The notes under the pieces: generated by a model
What the model was told of the DNA's origin: nothing
Database searches by the model: none
The model's input: only the letters and a program-made list of their open reading frames with translations
NCBI GenBank assembly: GCA_009809945.1
Contig: WTPW01000075.1
Location: 1-64,000 of the forward strand
Direction of reading: 5' to 3'
Length of the DNA stretch: 64,000 nt
Origin: Gigaspora margarita
Taxonomy: Eukaryota; Glomeromycota; Glomeromycetes; Diversisporales; Gigasporaceae
Made by a program: the position numbers and the translations under genes
Shown: piece by piece, positions 43,981 to 56,728 of the stretch
Layout: each line of letters starts with the position of its first letter
How positions within the stretch are numbered: position 1 is the stretch's first letter

Positions 43981-45039
43981 GTAAAATTTTAAAAAATTTT
44001 CTTCAAAAATTTTTTTTTGAATTGTTTCAAGATTGTATAAAAATTTTCTAAAATATTTTGTAGCCCTATGTATATTTATCTAAATTTTTTTACTATAAAA
44101 AACTGGTGAGTATTAAGAAGAAAAGGGGTAATGTAAAATACAGAGTCTAGTTAAAACTTGTTTTAGCAACTCAATTTGAATCTCTAAACTAAATTTAACT
44201 TAAAATCAATTTGTTATAATAGATTTACTACATTAAAAAATATATATTAATTTCATTTGCCTTCTTTTTCTCTCTTTTAAGAGTTCTAAAAAGTGATATT
44301 AACTAAAAAAATTAATTTCAAGTAGCCTTTTCAACTAGTGTTATTAGATGTTATTTAGCATTTATTTAGTTTATTATCCATTTCTGATTTAGTATAACTG
44401 CATTACATAGCTACTTTATTTTTTTAAAAAATTTATAGTGCATAAATTAAAGTATGCTTTTTACAATAATATAAATTTTAATAGATATAATGTTTAGAAA
44501 AAAATATGCTTGTATATGTTTTAAATTTGCTGAGAACTATGCAAAATTGCTAGGGTTATATAAAATTAGTAATTTTAATTAGTTTATATCATATAATTAT
44601 TATATGGGGTATAGCAATTAAAACAGCTCATTTTCACATATATCTTATTTTGTGATAATTAAGTTAAATCATTTGTTTTGATTTTCAGACTGATCTAGAA
44701 TTAATCAAATTTTTACGATTTTGATTAGTTAAAGGTAGCATGTGACTATCAGGTAATTATATAATGTGCTAGCTCTACGCAGACTCATATAATTTTCTTT
44801 TACATTATTTTGATTTTTTATTATCCATATCAACTTTTATTTATAATTGAAAGTGTTAATTATATCAAAATTTATATGAATCTAATGAAAACTCATTTTT
44901 TAGAAAATTGTAAAAATGAACTGTTTTAATTAACCATACCCCATATAACAAAAAATAATGTCTAATTGTTAAATACAGGTTTTCTGTTAGAGCTATATTA
45001 TTAATTACATAAGTGACAACAGCTTATGTATCACCCAAA

Positions 45040-45260
45040 CTAATCAGATTTTAGGATCTCGTATAAGGTAACATGATCAGAAAATTCAAACCAAATGTTT
45101 GTTTTGTTAAAAATCGCTTATTATACAAAATCCACAAAGAAAACCACCTTTCATGCTCTAACAAAAGTTTTTTTTGAGCGATTTTACTATAAACATCCTC
45201 AAACCCTGATTCTAACCTAGATTTACACTAACCTAGATGCTTATTCTAACCCTAAATTAA
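45040..45260 (+). repeat. R1 copy
   Basis: TAATCAGATTTTAGGATCTC, ACATGATCAGAAAATTCAAA, TTTGTTAAAAATCGCTTATT, ACCACCTTTCATGCTCTAAC, AAAAGTTTTTTTTGAGCGAT, then several CTAACC motifs. Very close to the copy at 63491-63786 in its 3' half. Confidence 0.75.
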
Positions 45261-45857
45261 CAAAAAAACCTTTAACAATATAAAAATAATCTACAGATAA
45301 CATTATCACATGCGTTGTATATAACTTAACTATTCTGTTAAATATTTAACTAATTTTAATAATTTTACTACTATTCAAATCAAAAAAACTATTCTACAAT
45401 ATTTACTTAGAAATTAAAACAATTAACTTATAAATATTTTTAAAATATTACAAATAAAAATTACTATTGAGATTATATGAAAAATGATCTACTATATGTT
45501 TCTAAAAATAAGCTACTCTTTTAGGCCAAAAACTTAAAAATGGAGTAGCTTATTTTTGGATTGTTAATTTTTCTGAAAAATTAAAATTGTACTAATGAAA
45601 AGTTGTTCAAATATTATTAAATTTTAATATAGGCATATTTTAGTTTTTAAACAATTTACTTAATATTACTTTTGAGATTTATTTAGTAAAATTTAGACTT
45701 TTATATATAGCAATTGCTAATAATTTTTTTAAAAATTTTTAAAAAAATAAGAAGGTAGCTTCTTTTGGAGATAGCTTATTTTCAACTGATTTATATAGAA
45801 TTTTGAGTAGATATATTCATTCTTCTAAACAATATTCATATTGTATAATAATCAATT

Positions 45858-45978
45858 TACTTTAACTTTTATATATAGCAATGATCAATATCATATATAA
45901 AAATTTTTAAAATTTATTTTAAAAATTTCTATATACAATCATTGTTTATTGCTATATATAAAAGTCAAAATAATACTA
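45858..45978. repeat. Palindrome with TATATAGCAATGATC arms
   Basis: ACTTTTATATATAGCAATGA on the left pairs with an inverted partner on the right ending GCTATATATAAAAGT. A diverged copy stands at 47945-48052, and half-copies near 45695-45740. Confidence 0.75.
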
Positions 45979-46441
45979 AACAAATCAATTATTATACAAT
46001 AAAAAACTTGTTTATAAGAACAAAATATATCTACTTCTCTATATATTAGTTAATATTTTATTAATATATATTTTTATTTATGTTTATACAAAAAAAATTA
46101 CAAATTTTTTAACTATATTTGTAGATAAGTAAAATAAAAATTGTACTAATAAAAAGTTATCCAATTTATATAAACTTTTGGAGTAAATATTTATTATTAC
46201 ATAATAATCTATTTACTTATTACTATTTTGATCTTGAAAAAAAAACCAAATTTACCTTTAGGGTTTGCTACCTGGTTATACAAACTACAAATTTTTATTT
46301 ATAGGGTCAAATACCCAGTTACAAAAATAACAATATTTAACTATGTTATAGAATTAAATTTTGTATTTGTTAGTTTAGGGTTAGGGTAAGCACCAAGATT
46401 AGAGTTAGGGTTTGGCAGTTATATAGTAAAATTGCTTAAAG

Positions 46442-47752
46442 TAGTGTTCTGCACGGATCAGAATAGACGGATATTTTAAAAGATCTGGATCTGATCCAAA
46501 AACTGGATCAGATCCATGTTCAGATCCAAATTTTGAAGCCAAAGATCCAGATCCGGATCTGATATAGTTACACAACTAACACTATATTTTTTATGTTTTT
46601 GTTAATTTTGCTATCTTGTTATTGCCATTGTTGGTGCTTTTACATAACAACAGACCTAATTTTTTTCTCTAATTAATAAAGTCGTACTGGGAGTCATCGT
46701 TATTGTTTGGTGTTAGTGTGATTTTAGCAATATCCAGTATCATTGTTTTTTGGAGTTTCACACTATAACTAACCTTTTTACTTGTTAATAGTGTAATATC
46801 ATCATTACTAAAGTCATTGTATATGGTGTCATTGTTGTTTGGAATTAGCGTTGGACTTTGTTGATTTTGTTGTTGTTAGAGTTTTTACTATTTGATTGGT
46901 GTATTCTGTCACTTTTGGGTGTTGATGTAGGTAGCATTTAGTGTTAGTTAGTTAGTTATTGGTATAGTCTGTCGCTTTTGGGTCGTTGATGTAGCATTTA
47001 TTGTTAGTTAGCAGTTAGGGTCGTTAATGTAGCATTTAGTGTTAGTTAGAGTTAGGGTTAAGTTAGCGATTAGGGTTAGGATTAGTGTTAGTTAGTGGTT
47101 AGAATTAGAGATAGTTTATAATTAGATTTAGGGTATAATTAGAGTTAGGGGTTAATTAGTAGGTAAACATGTATATGTGCTGTACTTTTTTAAAAATAAA
47201 GATAACTGGCAAATAATTGAAAATTTAAAAGTCTTAGTTCGAGTATTTTTATATGGGTGTATTAAAAATTGCACAACTTTAGTAATAATGACCCAGATAA
47301 TTATAAAAAAGGTGGCACTATTAAACCAGACATTTTTTTGGGCTGGCCCAAAAGAATGTCCAGTTTAATAGTGCCACCTTTTTTATAATTATCTGGAGTC
47401 CTAAGATTTGTATTGACATTATAATCGACATGTGACAATTTGATTGGTAGACCTTGTGATGTTGAACAATTTATCAACATCCATATAAAATTAAAGTTAG
47501 TAAAGCAAGTTCACATATCAAATTCATAAGATTTATTATCATTACATTTTAATCGTAATGATGATGGTTTATATTAACCAATCAGAGCTATATAACACAA
47601 CCAATCAATGTGAACGATCCAAACAGATCCAAACAGATCTTTGGATCAGATCCTCTGGATCTGGCAGATCTTATAAATCATGGATCTGATCTGATCTGAA
47701 GCACTGGATCTGGATCAGATCCAGATCTCAGATTGGATCTTGCAGAACACTA
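46442..47752. mobile_element. hAT-like 1.3-kb element with perfect 8-bp TSD, inside an R1 copy
   Basis: 12-bp perfect inverted ends TAGTGTTCTGCA / TGCAGAACACTA, flanked by GCTTAAAG (46434-46441 and 47753-47760). About 100-150 bp inside each end is packed with GGATCTGGATCAGATCC-type motifs, likely transposase sites. The middle has TTAGGGTTAG-rich and TTAGTGTTAGTTAG-rich sequence and a near-perfect hairpin. It encodes no protein. Confidence 0.93.
47293..47396. repeat. Near-perfect 104-bp hairpin
   Basis: CCAGATAATTATAAAAAAGG starts the left arm and the exact inverse ends the right arm. The ~50-bp arms differ at only a few positions near TTAAACCAGACATT. It lies within the hAT-like element and may be a nested MITE. 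Confidence 0.9.
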
Positions 47753-48099
47753 GCTTAAAGAAACCTTTTTATTAGAGCACGAAAGGTGGTTTTCTATGCA
47801 AATTTTGAGCAATAAGCAATTTTTAATAAAACAAATGTTTGTTTTGCAATTTTGGATCATGTTACATTATACAAGATTCTAAAATCTAATTGGTTTTTGC
47901 TGTGGATGGGTATATACCACTGGGTACAAATAGAAATTCTTTTGATCTTTATATATAGCTAAGTAAAAATCACAAATAAAAATTTTTTAAAATAAATTTT
48001 AAAAATTTTATATATAATTATTGATCATTTCTATATACAAAAGTCAAAATAATACTAATAAATAGAACAATATACAATAATAAATGTTATTTATGAAGC

Positions 48100-48880
48100 A
48101 AAATATATTAGAAACCCAAGCAATTTATAAATAGCTAGGTTTTTTAAAAATCTTAATAGATTGCCAAAAACAGAAAAGATCTATAAAAAATAGTTAAAAT
48201 AAGCATTAATATTATTAAGTATAGAAAGATTTATATAAAAATAGTTTAAAATAAGCAAAACTATATAGTGATCTATTTATATATAGCTTGGGTCCTAATA
48301 TATATATGCTAAACTTTTCATATAAATCAGTTGATATTTTATTAATACATTTTTTATTTATATAAAAAATTACAAATTTTTTAGCTACATTTATTAATAT
48401 ATAAAATAAAAATGATACTAATCAAAAGTTATCTAATTTGAACAATTTTAATTATTGTATAAAAGTTTGATTTAATTAGTAAAATTATAACTTTTTTATA
48501 TAGCAACTATCTATAATATAGGGTGATTATGAAGTATTAACTATACTAATTTTTTGAGATATTTCAGATATTTTCTCAAATTTAAGCTCAATCTTGCTCA
48601 TATTTTATATTTATTTATTTTTTTATAAAGATTTCTTTTATATTTATACCTAGACTAAATTTTTGTACAATTATACTCCTTTATAGATTTTTTTTAATAT
48701 TTAAGGAACTCTGGGTATAGCACCTGCCCAAACTTTATTAATACTTAAGTGAATTAATATATAGTAGTGCTATAAATACATGCATATTATATACAAGTAT
48801 TAAGACTAGGACTTTAGTTCAGACAACTATTTTTTATAGCTAAAACCTACCAGAGCCTTCTATATTTCTACTATATAGCT
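48100..48880. other. No recognised gene
   Basis: AT-rich sequence with scattered TATATAGC motifs of the palindrome family and no protein-like frame. Confidence 0.4.
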
Positions 48881-48963
48881 GACCTGGTTTTTGTAGATCT
48901 CTTATCAACTGCCAATTTATATTCACATGTTCCCTACTTTACCAATTTGGTGTTTGTTGCCAG

Positions 48964-49672
48964 GTGGGTGCTTTATGCTTCCAATTTGGTATAACTGAAG
49001 AGGATTTCCTCAAGTTCCTACTAGCATGCTTTTCAGAAGTTCATATCTCAAGCCATACAGCTGCTTCTGTCACATTGGGTAAGTATCTCAAGCCTGCATA
49101 CTGCCACAACTAGCTGGTTTTCTGCAATATTAGAACCTAGAACTTAATATTTCAATTTATTAATGTGCTAATGACTATACTTTTCTATATGGTGATGAGA
49201 TATCTGGGCATGTTTTGCAAATACTTCTAGTACCAAATATAGTTGAATAGTATCTTGAGGCTCAGGGTTCATAACAGGTGCATCATCAATTCATAATGAT
49301 CCTCAGCAGTTATAGCCCCTGGTTATTACTGCATGCACTTGTACCTAGCTATATCTGTATTGGTAGTCCTAGATCCTTATAACATTTGAAGACTCCCATA
49401 TGGGTATGCCTAGAGCTTCATTGGGTCTTGATACATACATCTTTATGCTTCAACTTTCTACTGGTTAGCAACTTCTGTACATTGCCAGAGGTGTTCCAAA
49501 TTTAGTAAGACCAATTCTTTACCAAGATCCCTTTGTATTTACCACTTTTCTTACCACTCCAATTCTAGTTACCACCCAGTCATCCTCCAATCAAGATTTC
49601 CAATACCACATTAGAGTTGTTGGTACTACCTGTGCCTTTGAGGATTTATGCACACAACTATTGTATATTTAG
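48964..49672 (+). pseudogene. Exon-like pieces of an unknown gene
   Basis: This 0.8-kb stretch is less AT-rich than its neighbours. At 48964-49078 an open piece reads VGALCFQFGITEEDFLKFLL then ACFSEVHISSHTAASVTLG. It is bounded on the left by a pyrimidine-rich stretch ending CAG and on the right by G|GTAAGT, as a spliced exon would be. At 49469-49672, after a stop, 67 codons read LLYIARGVPNLVRPILYQDP, FVFTTFLTTPILVTTQSSSN, QDFQYHIRVVGTTCAFEDLC and end in TAG. No family was recognised. Stops between the pieces argue for decay or for more introns. Confidence 0.4.
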
Positions 49673-49699
49673 AACCTTCTGTAACTACTATTACACTTA

Positions 49700-50540
49700 G
49701 TACTAACTTCTCCACAATGGACCTCCTTACTCCTTTATAGTTATCTCTTGTATAATTACAAATCTATATAATTATACTAATTTTGAAAAGCTTCATTAAT
49801 AAACTTATAAAAATATTATCTATATAAGCACATTATAATAAAGTTGTAATAATTATATAATTTTTATATAAAACAAATACTATGATTATAGAGAAGAATA
49901 GCTATACAATAAAATTTTATAATTTTCTTGCAAATTATTTTTGTACAAGCTTTTTATTTAGGCTTCTCTTGTATAAAAAAAATTACTTATACATGTGCAA
50001 CATGTATAAGATAATTTTAAATACTAGTCACTATAGAATTATTGTAACTGATAGTATTATTTTTGCTTGCTAGCTATTAGTACAAAATGCAAGTAAAAAA
50101 ATGCAAGTGAGAAAATAATAGAATCATGTGTTTTTACTATCTTAGAGAATGATAGTAATTTATGCAAATTTTAGTTCCAACTCATGTAGACTGGCTCTGT
50201 CTTTTTCAATTGTTATGCTTACAATTTTTTATATTTTTTATCAGGTTCATTTATTCTATTCATGTTCTATTGTTTAACAATAATAGTCTTTGATTTTTGT
50301 ATACTTTACTCTTTCTTTTAATATCATTTCCTGATTCTCTTATACTTTTAATTTACCTGTGACAGCATTATGAGGCGAAGTCATGTGGCTACTCTTCTTT
50401 TTAATCACATAATATACTATCACTTTGTGGGAAATATATATATATAACTGTTAGTGTCTGTAAAGTAACCATATGTATAACAATAACAATAAATACAAAC
50501 TTATTGAGATATAAACATGCATACAAATAAAATTTAAGTA
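49700..50540. other. No recognised gene
   Basis: AT-rich. A plus-strand frame at 49882-50073 is Asn/Ile/Tyr-rich and not believed. Confidence 0.4.
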
Positions 50541-51800
50541 GCATTAATGGCTATCTATTTGCTGTACTAAATTTAGTACAAAGTACTAAAATTAGCATTG
50601 TTTTAAAAATAATTTGTAAAAAATTTTTATTATTAACTTGGAATTAAATTTATTCAATATATAATTCTTTATTTATATTTAAATTAATACATTTAAAAAG
50701 TTAGCTAACTTAACAAAAGTTATATTAACAAACCTAAAAATTTAAGATCAATTTGAAGTTAATTTTTTTTACTATTAAAAATTTTAGAATGTTTACAAAA
50801 ATACAAATAAAATTTTTTTATCTAATTAAGCTTCTCTGATATTTTAATATATTATAAAGCTAGTTTTTATAATTCTAATAATAGAAAAATTATTAAAATT
50901 AAATTACAGTTGCTACCATGAAAAGCCATCAACTTTAACTATAAAATTTTTAAACTTTATAACATTTTTAAAATAAAATAAACTAAAAAAAAAGTTTTTG
51001 TAAATTTAATAGCTTCATGATTAAACTATCAAATCTACAAACCAAATTTTTAATATCTTTTATTTTAAGAAGTTTATATTAATTTAAAGTTATTATATAG
51101 TTTGAAAATTTGGCGCTTATATATAAAAAAACATAATAAAATTTAAATTATTAACAAGATTTTAAAATTTATTAATGGGTATCCATAAGCACTTTGTACT
51201 AAATTTAGTACAAATTAAAAAATCATATTTTAACAATCAATAATAATTTTTATTTTAAACTTTGCTAAAATATTCTTTAATACCAATATTTTTTCTATAT
51301 AAAATTTTAGCAAAAGTTATTTATAAAAATTTGGTATAAATTAGCTTTAAATGAAAATTACAAATTGTAAAATTTGCTGGACTAAATTTAGTACAGCATT
51401 TTAAAAAATATTTAAAAATATTAATTTATTAGATAATAATAAAAATAATAAAAATTTATATTGTTTTTAATCTATATTTGAGTTTAAAATTATAAAACAA
51501 TTATAAAAAAAATATTAATAGATTTGATGTAAGGTGTTACAAATCCAAAAATGGTTAAATTTACATATAAAATTTATAGTAAATTAATAGTAAACTAATA
51601 GCAAATTTATAGTAAATTTAATTTAAAAGTTAACAAATAAATTAATATTAAAAATTTTATTAAGCTAATATATATTAAATTTTAACCAGTTATAAAGCTA
51701 GCTTTTCTGATTATAGTAAAATAAATTTATTTAATTTTATTAAAAATTTTATAAAATATATTGATTTTAGTTTTTATTTTTATATATTTTTATAATATAC

Positions 51801-51802
<2 letters not shown>

Positions 51803-51834
<32 letters not shown>
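51803..51834. repeat. (TA)n microsatellite
   Basis: About 30 bases of alternating T and A. Confidence 0.95.
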
Positions 51835-51839
<5 letters not shown>

Positions 51840-52401
51840 AATATAACTGATAAAAATCTTTGTATTTTAGTGAGTTTTTGGTTAAATTTAATGATTTTAT
51901 TATCATCAGAATCAGAAAAGAGCTCTACAAATTTTAATTAAAAATTTAAAGCTATTATCTTAATAAAATATTTTTATAATCATAAATTAATTTAAAATTT
52001 TAAAAATTAATTAAATTTTTTAATAAAAATTTTTAGTTTAAAAATTTAATTTTATTATAAATTATTATAAAATATTAAAAATATTTTATAAAAAAAATTA
52101 ATTATTATTGAATATTTTATATTAAAAATATTTTATAAAAAAAATTAATTTTTATTGAATATTTTTATTAAAAATATTTTTATTAAAATTTTATATTAAA
52201 ATTATTAAATTTTATTATAAGTAAAAATTTATATTAGAGTTTAATAATTTTCAAAAATTTTTTATTTTTAAATTCATTTCTGAGTTAATAAATATAAATT
52301 TTATCAAAAAGATATACTCCTAAAATAGCAAGTAGATTAAATAGATATATATTTATCTATTATAAAAATTTGTTATAAGGTTAATAATAAACAATTATTA
52401 T

Positions 52402-52728
52402 AAAACGCACTTATGGTGTTTTACTACCATAGGCGTGTAACAAAAACAAAAAATAAATTTTTATAAAACAAAAAATAAATTTTGATTACTTTAGGATTAG
52501 GGTGAGGTCTGGGATTTTATTGGGACATTGATACATACAAAATTTAGGGAGGAATTTTTTTTATTAGAGCCCCAAAGTTGGTTTCATAAGCAAAATTTTG
52601 AGATATGAATGTTTTTTTTTAAAAAAAAGCAAAAAAACTAAAGTTTATATTACATCTGATCTTGAATTTTGATTGGCTATTCTAATAGTTTTGTGTAACA
52701 TGGTGTAAAACACCATAGGTGCATTTTA
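52402..52728 (-). mobile_element. R1 element, minus strand, copy with CTTATGGTGTTTTAC arms
   Basis: Left arm AAAACGCACTTATGGTGTTT and inverted right arm AAAATGCACCTATGGTGTTT, both continuing TAC..CAT. The core on the minus strand: CAAGATCAGATGTAATATAA, CATTCATATCTCAAAATTTT, GAAACCAACTTTGGGGCTCT and CCCTAATCCT. Confidence 0.85.
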
Positions 52729-53090
52729 GTAAAACTCATAATAAAAATTTTTTCTAAATTTCAGTTTTATAACTGTACTAAATTAAGCTTTTTGTAATTT
52801 ATATTAAAATTTTCTGCATTTTAATTGGTCAATTATATTACACTGCAGCTAAAAAATTGGTGCCTATATATGAAAAGTTGTTGGCTTTAGGTGGTACCTA
52901 CTGTAGTAAATAAAAAGTTATAAGGAATTTATTTTTTTATAAAATTTATTATATAAAGCATCTGATTTACTATGTAAAATTTGAAAATAGACTAACCACA
53001 TTTAGACTTGTATTACATTAAAAATAGGCTTATATAAACAATTTTAAAAATTATTTTTTAAATAAAATAAATTTTTTATAATCAAATTAC

Positions 53091-53282
53091 CATATTCCTC
53101 CAAAATAAGCACCAACTAAATGTAAGCACCCTTACAATTCATATATACCTGAACATAAGCACCCCTTATATAATAGAAATAAGAAACTAAGTATCAAAAC
53201 ATTCAAATTATTAGTTGAGATTATACCTGAAAATAAGCACCCTCATAGCAAAAAAGGGGTGCTTATTTTTGGAGGAATATGG
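53091..53282. mobile_element. MITE of the ATAAGCACCC family, second copy
   Basis: Inverted ends CATATTCCTCCAAAATAAGC and CATATTCCTCCAAAAATAAG (right end inverted). An extra ~50 bp with AAGCACCC repeats near the left end is absent from the copy at 19117-19256. Confidence 0.8.
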
Positions 53283-53635
53283 TATGAATAAAATAATCCA
53301 AAATTTTATATTTTTTATAAATTTTAAAAAAAAATTAACTCTTATTACTGTAACAAATTAAATACAGTAAAATTTTGAAAAAATATAACAAATTTAGAGC
53401 TAATTTATACTAAAGTTTTATTAATAAATAGTATTCAAATTTTATACAAATATCAAAATATATTTTAGCAAAATTTGAATAAAATTTATTGTATAGTTAA
53501 GTTTAAAATGATTTTTTGTATGTACAAAATTTAGTACAATTCCAAATGGATAGTCATTAAATAAAGTTTGACATTATATAAAATTTTAAGTAAGGCGAGA
53601 CCAACTTAATTTGATGGCTTGCGTTTAGAGGTGGG

Positions 53636-55033
53636 CACGCGCGGGATCTCATGCGTGATGCGCAGATTTTTTAAAGCCCGCGCGGGATTTAATATGATTC
53701 CAAAATAAAATTATCTGCCCGACATTACAATATAATCTGACCGGCATTAATATAACATCTGACCTGCATTACAATTCCTAATTGTAATTGGCATGCATCG
53801 ATATGCATAAAATTTACGCAACCATACTTTCGTGCCTGAAGTTAACATTTGCTTGCAACTTCAAGCACTTGAAGTTACACTTGTCTAAAATTACCTGCTA
53901 ACGCGTGCAGGATGTTCTAATTTCAGGGGATAATTTCAGTCAAGTGCAATTTCAGGCACCTGAAGTTATAACTTCAGGCAGTGTCAACTTTAGGCACGAC
54001 AATACTATTGAAGAGTTTGTAGTAATACGACCGATCTAACTCTAATTGTTACTGAGAGACAAGTTTCTTATTTACTCAAATAAAGGTCTCTTCAGCACCA
54101 CTTCCTTTATTTTCCTTAAGTAAAATCGAAGGGAATCTCTCTGATTATATTACATTTGAAAGTTATGCTTATATACATTTAAATTTAGTATACTATACGT
54201 TGACACGCTGATGTGCTATCCAGCATGCTGACGTGTTAATAAGGCCGTTTGAAATTAATTTTTCGGTTAACATCATCCCCTCAGCTGAAGTCTCCCCGGT
54301 AAAATTAACAACCAATCAAAACACTGTATGACTCTCGCCAATCACCTGATTTACATCAACCAATGAAATTGGCCCATCTTTGTTCATTTTTATATGTTCG
54401 TTTCATATGTTCGTTTCATTACCCCCTCTCGAGAGTCCTGGAAACTGATATTAACCGAAGAATCAACTTCAAACGGGCTAAAAGATTATTTTTAAAACAA
54501 TCACGATTACGTGCTATCTCAAGCTTTCGAATTTGGTAACTGTTATCATAACATACACTTTATAAGCGAATACGTTATATAAGAACATCTTATTTGCGAA
54601 CTCGTTAACGTACTAACCCGTTAGCATGTTATATTATTTAAACAAAAGGGAAGATCATATGGGTATCATAGTGTAAAACAGGGTTCTCTTTCAAATTAAC
54701 CAACATTTAATGTATTATGCAAAAATGGAAATGATACTAAATAAAGAAAAAGATGGTCTATTTACAAATTTAGGGGTAATACTAATGGAAAAATTCGAAT
54801 CTCTATTATCACAAAACTTCGAATTTTTGAAATACTTAATATATATACGTGCATTTCTATGTCGAATTTGTTATTTATTAAATAATTCAATAAATAAATA
54901 CAGTAACTAATTTGAACAAGTAAATTGATTTTCAATAATTATTTCTGCATGGTTTTTTTTTATTAGACACAAATTAAGAAACTTGCAGATTTGTGATCCT
55001 ATCCCGCGGGATTTTGTGATTGGTCCATCTCTA
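53636..55033. mobile_element. hAT-like element with CCCGCGGGAT subterminal motifs
   Basis: Ends TAGAGGTGGGCACGCGCGGG and, inverted, TAGAGATGGACC, with GCGCGGGAT motifs near the left end and CCCGCGGGATTTT near the right. These are GC-rich islands in an AT-rich setting. A MITE is nested at 54242-54478. Outer flanks CTTGCGTT and AACGCAAG are inverted, not direct, so no target duplication is claimed. Confidence 0.6.
54242..54478. mobile_element. MITE with AGGCCGTTTGAA ends, TA-flanked
   Basis: Left AGGCCGTTTGAAATTAATTT and inverted right AGCCCGTTTGAAGTTGATTC, both continuing TTCGGTTAA, with TA on each side. It is 237 bp. The interior has CTCTCGAGAG and a doubled ATATGTTCGTTTCAT. It is the clean relative of the element at 38721-39523. 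Confidence 0.8.
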
Positions 55034-55039
55034 TTCGTA

Positions 55040-56570
55040 ACGCAAGATAGCTATTTATCTATTGATAGTTAAAACGTACATTCTTAAATATAATTGGTCT
55101 ATCAGTATATAAAACTATATTTGTACGTACAGTACATCGGCAAAAATTCTCGTGTACTGTTCTAACAATAGCATGATTATGCAGTGAACTTTTGATTACG
55201 ATTATTATTAAAATTGCTCGAATAACAAGGGGAAAAATCGTGAAACTTGCCTAAAAAATTTTTTTTTGAATGTAAAAGCTCATTGTAATGTTGAGCAATA
55301 TGTTTTTTTTTTTTTTTTTTTTTTTGAAACAACATTCCGAAATAATGAAATTTCTAAATTTGTTTTAATGACCGAGCTTTACGTATTGTGAAGTTCTCTA
55401 AACAGGTTTCTTTTGCATCTCGAATAGGTAAGTGAAACATTCAATTTAAAAATTTATCTTTACGCCCTACATTTGAATAATTGAAGTTTAATTCAGTTCA
55501 TTTTGTGCTAATGAGTCACGAAATATTAAAAATAAAATTTGTTGGGGTTGTTACAGAATTTTTTAAAAAAAATTGAAAAAAATAAACTTATTTTTAAAAA
55601 AAGTACAGTAGTTGATGTTGGCAAATAAAGATTCTAAATAAGGGCTATTGATACGCGAGCATGAGAAAATTGTGCCTTCATCTCATTATGTGCAACACAT
55701 GAACTAATCTAATTCTTTTATTGAAAATTTTATTGGGTAGTGTGATATCAAAAATTTTATAAAATAATTAACCAACGTTTTTTGTGTCGTTGTTGATATT
55801 TCTCGGATATCTTCCAAGTTACTTATGAGCTACGTATGTTTCTTTATGGAAAGGGATACACTTATTATTCTGACTTATCATTGTACTTAGAATATTAATG
55901 CTGATTTACTAGGCGAAAGACGAATATTTTTTATTCTCTTGATTCGATCACGTGGTTAGAACAGTTTAATCGAACGAAACCTTTCCGAAAAATGGTAATT
56001 AACTGTCTATTTCTCGTCGAAAGAAAAAAAAATATTATAAGACCAGTTGTGATATTAATCGGACCTAAGAAATTCTTGGCCATAACCGACTTTTTTTCGT
56101 TGCCACTGCCAGTTTTTTTTCCTAGCTAATATCACTTATAGTCTCTTATAAGTATAATATATCATAGAACGCTGACTAAAGTTATCTTGATGCCATATAA
56201 AGATTTCAATACTCTGTATAAAGGCACGATTAGTGATGTGATGCTTACAGTACTATACGTAATATACTCTAAATTTTTCGGGTATCACATAAATGGCACA
56301 TCATTATGCATGATAAATATTCGGTATAAAATGTAATGTGATCACACATAGCGTTGGTACATGTTCAAAATTTCAGCTTCAGCCAATTTTAGTTTCAGCT
56401 CCCGCGATTATTTTTTTATACACGAACATACTTGGTCATTGTTTGGGTGATGAATTGTCCGGAACGAAACGAAGGACTTATGTTCCTATGCGCATTGATG
56501 GCGAATTACAGTTTTGATTCATTCATAATTGAAATATCAAAACCGTTGTTTCGGCATTTTCCGTCTGTAA
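55040..56570. other. No recognised gene
   Basis: Somewhat less AT-rich than average. Contains a T-run at 55303-55325 and unremarkable short frames. No domain or repeat family was identified. Confidence 0.4.
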
Positions 56571-56574
56571 CGTG

Positions 56575-56700
56575 CGCAGAAGGTTATTTCTTATGAAGAT
56601 TTTCGAGAAATAACTAATTTTAAAACGAACGTTTGTTTTTGAATTTTCCTGATCGCGTTACGTTACACCAAATTGGAATTCGTTATTAGCTAATTTTACT
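56575..56700 (-). repeat. R1 fragment, minus strand
   Basis: Reads on the minus strand AATTTGGTGTAACGTAACGC, GATCAGGAAAATTCAAAAAC, AAACGTTCGTTTTAAAATTA, then CTCGAAAATCTTCATAAGAA. Only the 5' half of the core is kept. Confidence 0.65.
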
Positions 56701-56728
56701 GCAGATCGTCACATGACTATACTTGCTG

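Larger units (their letters stand above)
46370..47900 (-). repeat. R1 copy split by the hAT-like element
   Basis: Right part 47753-47900, minus strand: CAAGATTCTAAAATCTAATT, GTAACATGATCC, AAAAATTGCTTATTGCTC, AAACCACCTTTCGTGCTCT, AATAAAAAGGTTTC. Left part 46370-46441: TTTAGGGTTAGGGTAAGC and AGTAAAATTGCTTAAA. Rejoining them across the 8-bp duplication gives the usual R1 order. Confidence 0.8.
50548..53556. mobile_element. Possible TTAA-flanked 3-kb AT-rich element
   Basis: Left end TGGCTATCTATTT and inverted right end TGACTATCCATTT, each flanked by TTAA (50544-50547, 53557-53560). GTACTAAATTTAGTAC motifs follow the left end and, as GTACAAAATTTAGTAC, precede the right. Internal copies occur near 51205 and 51381. 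An R1 element and an ATAAGCACC MITE are nested inside. TTAA is the piggyBac target, but in such AT-rich DNA it could be chance. Confidence 0.5.

Noticed and set aside
53636..55033. 8-bp target duplication CTTGCGTT/AACGCAAG
   Set aside because: The flanks are inverted, not direct, so they cannot be a target duplication.
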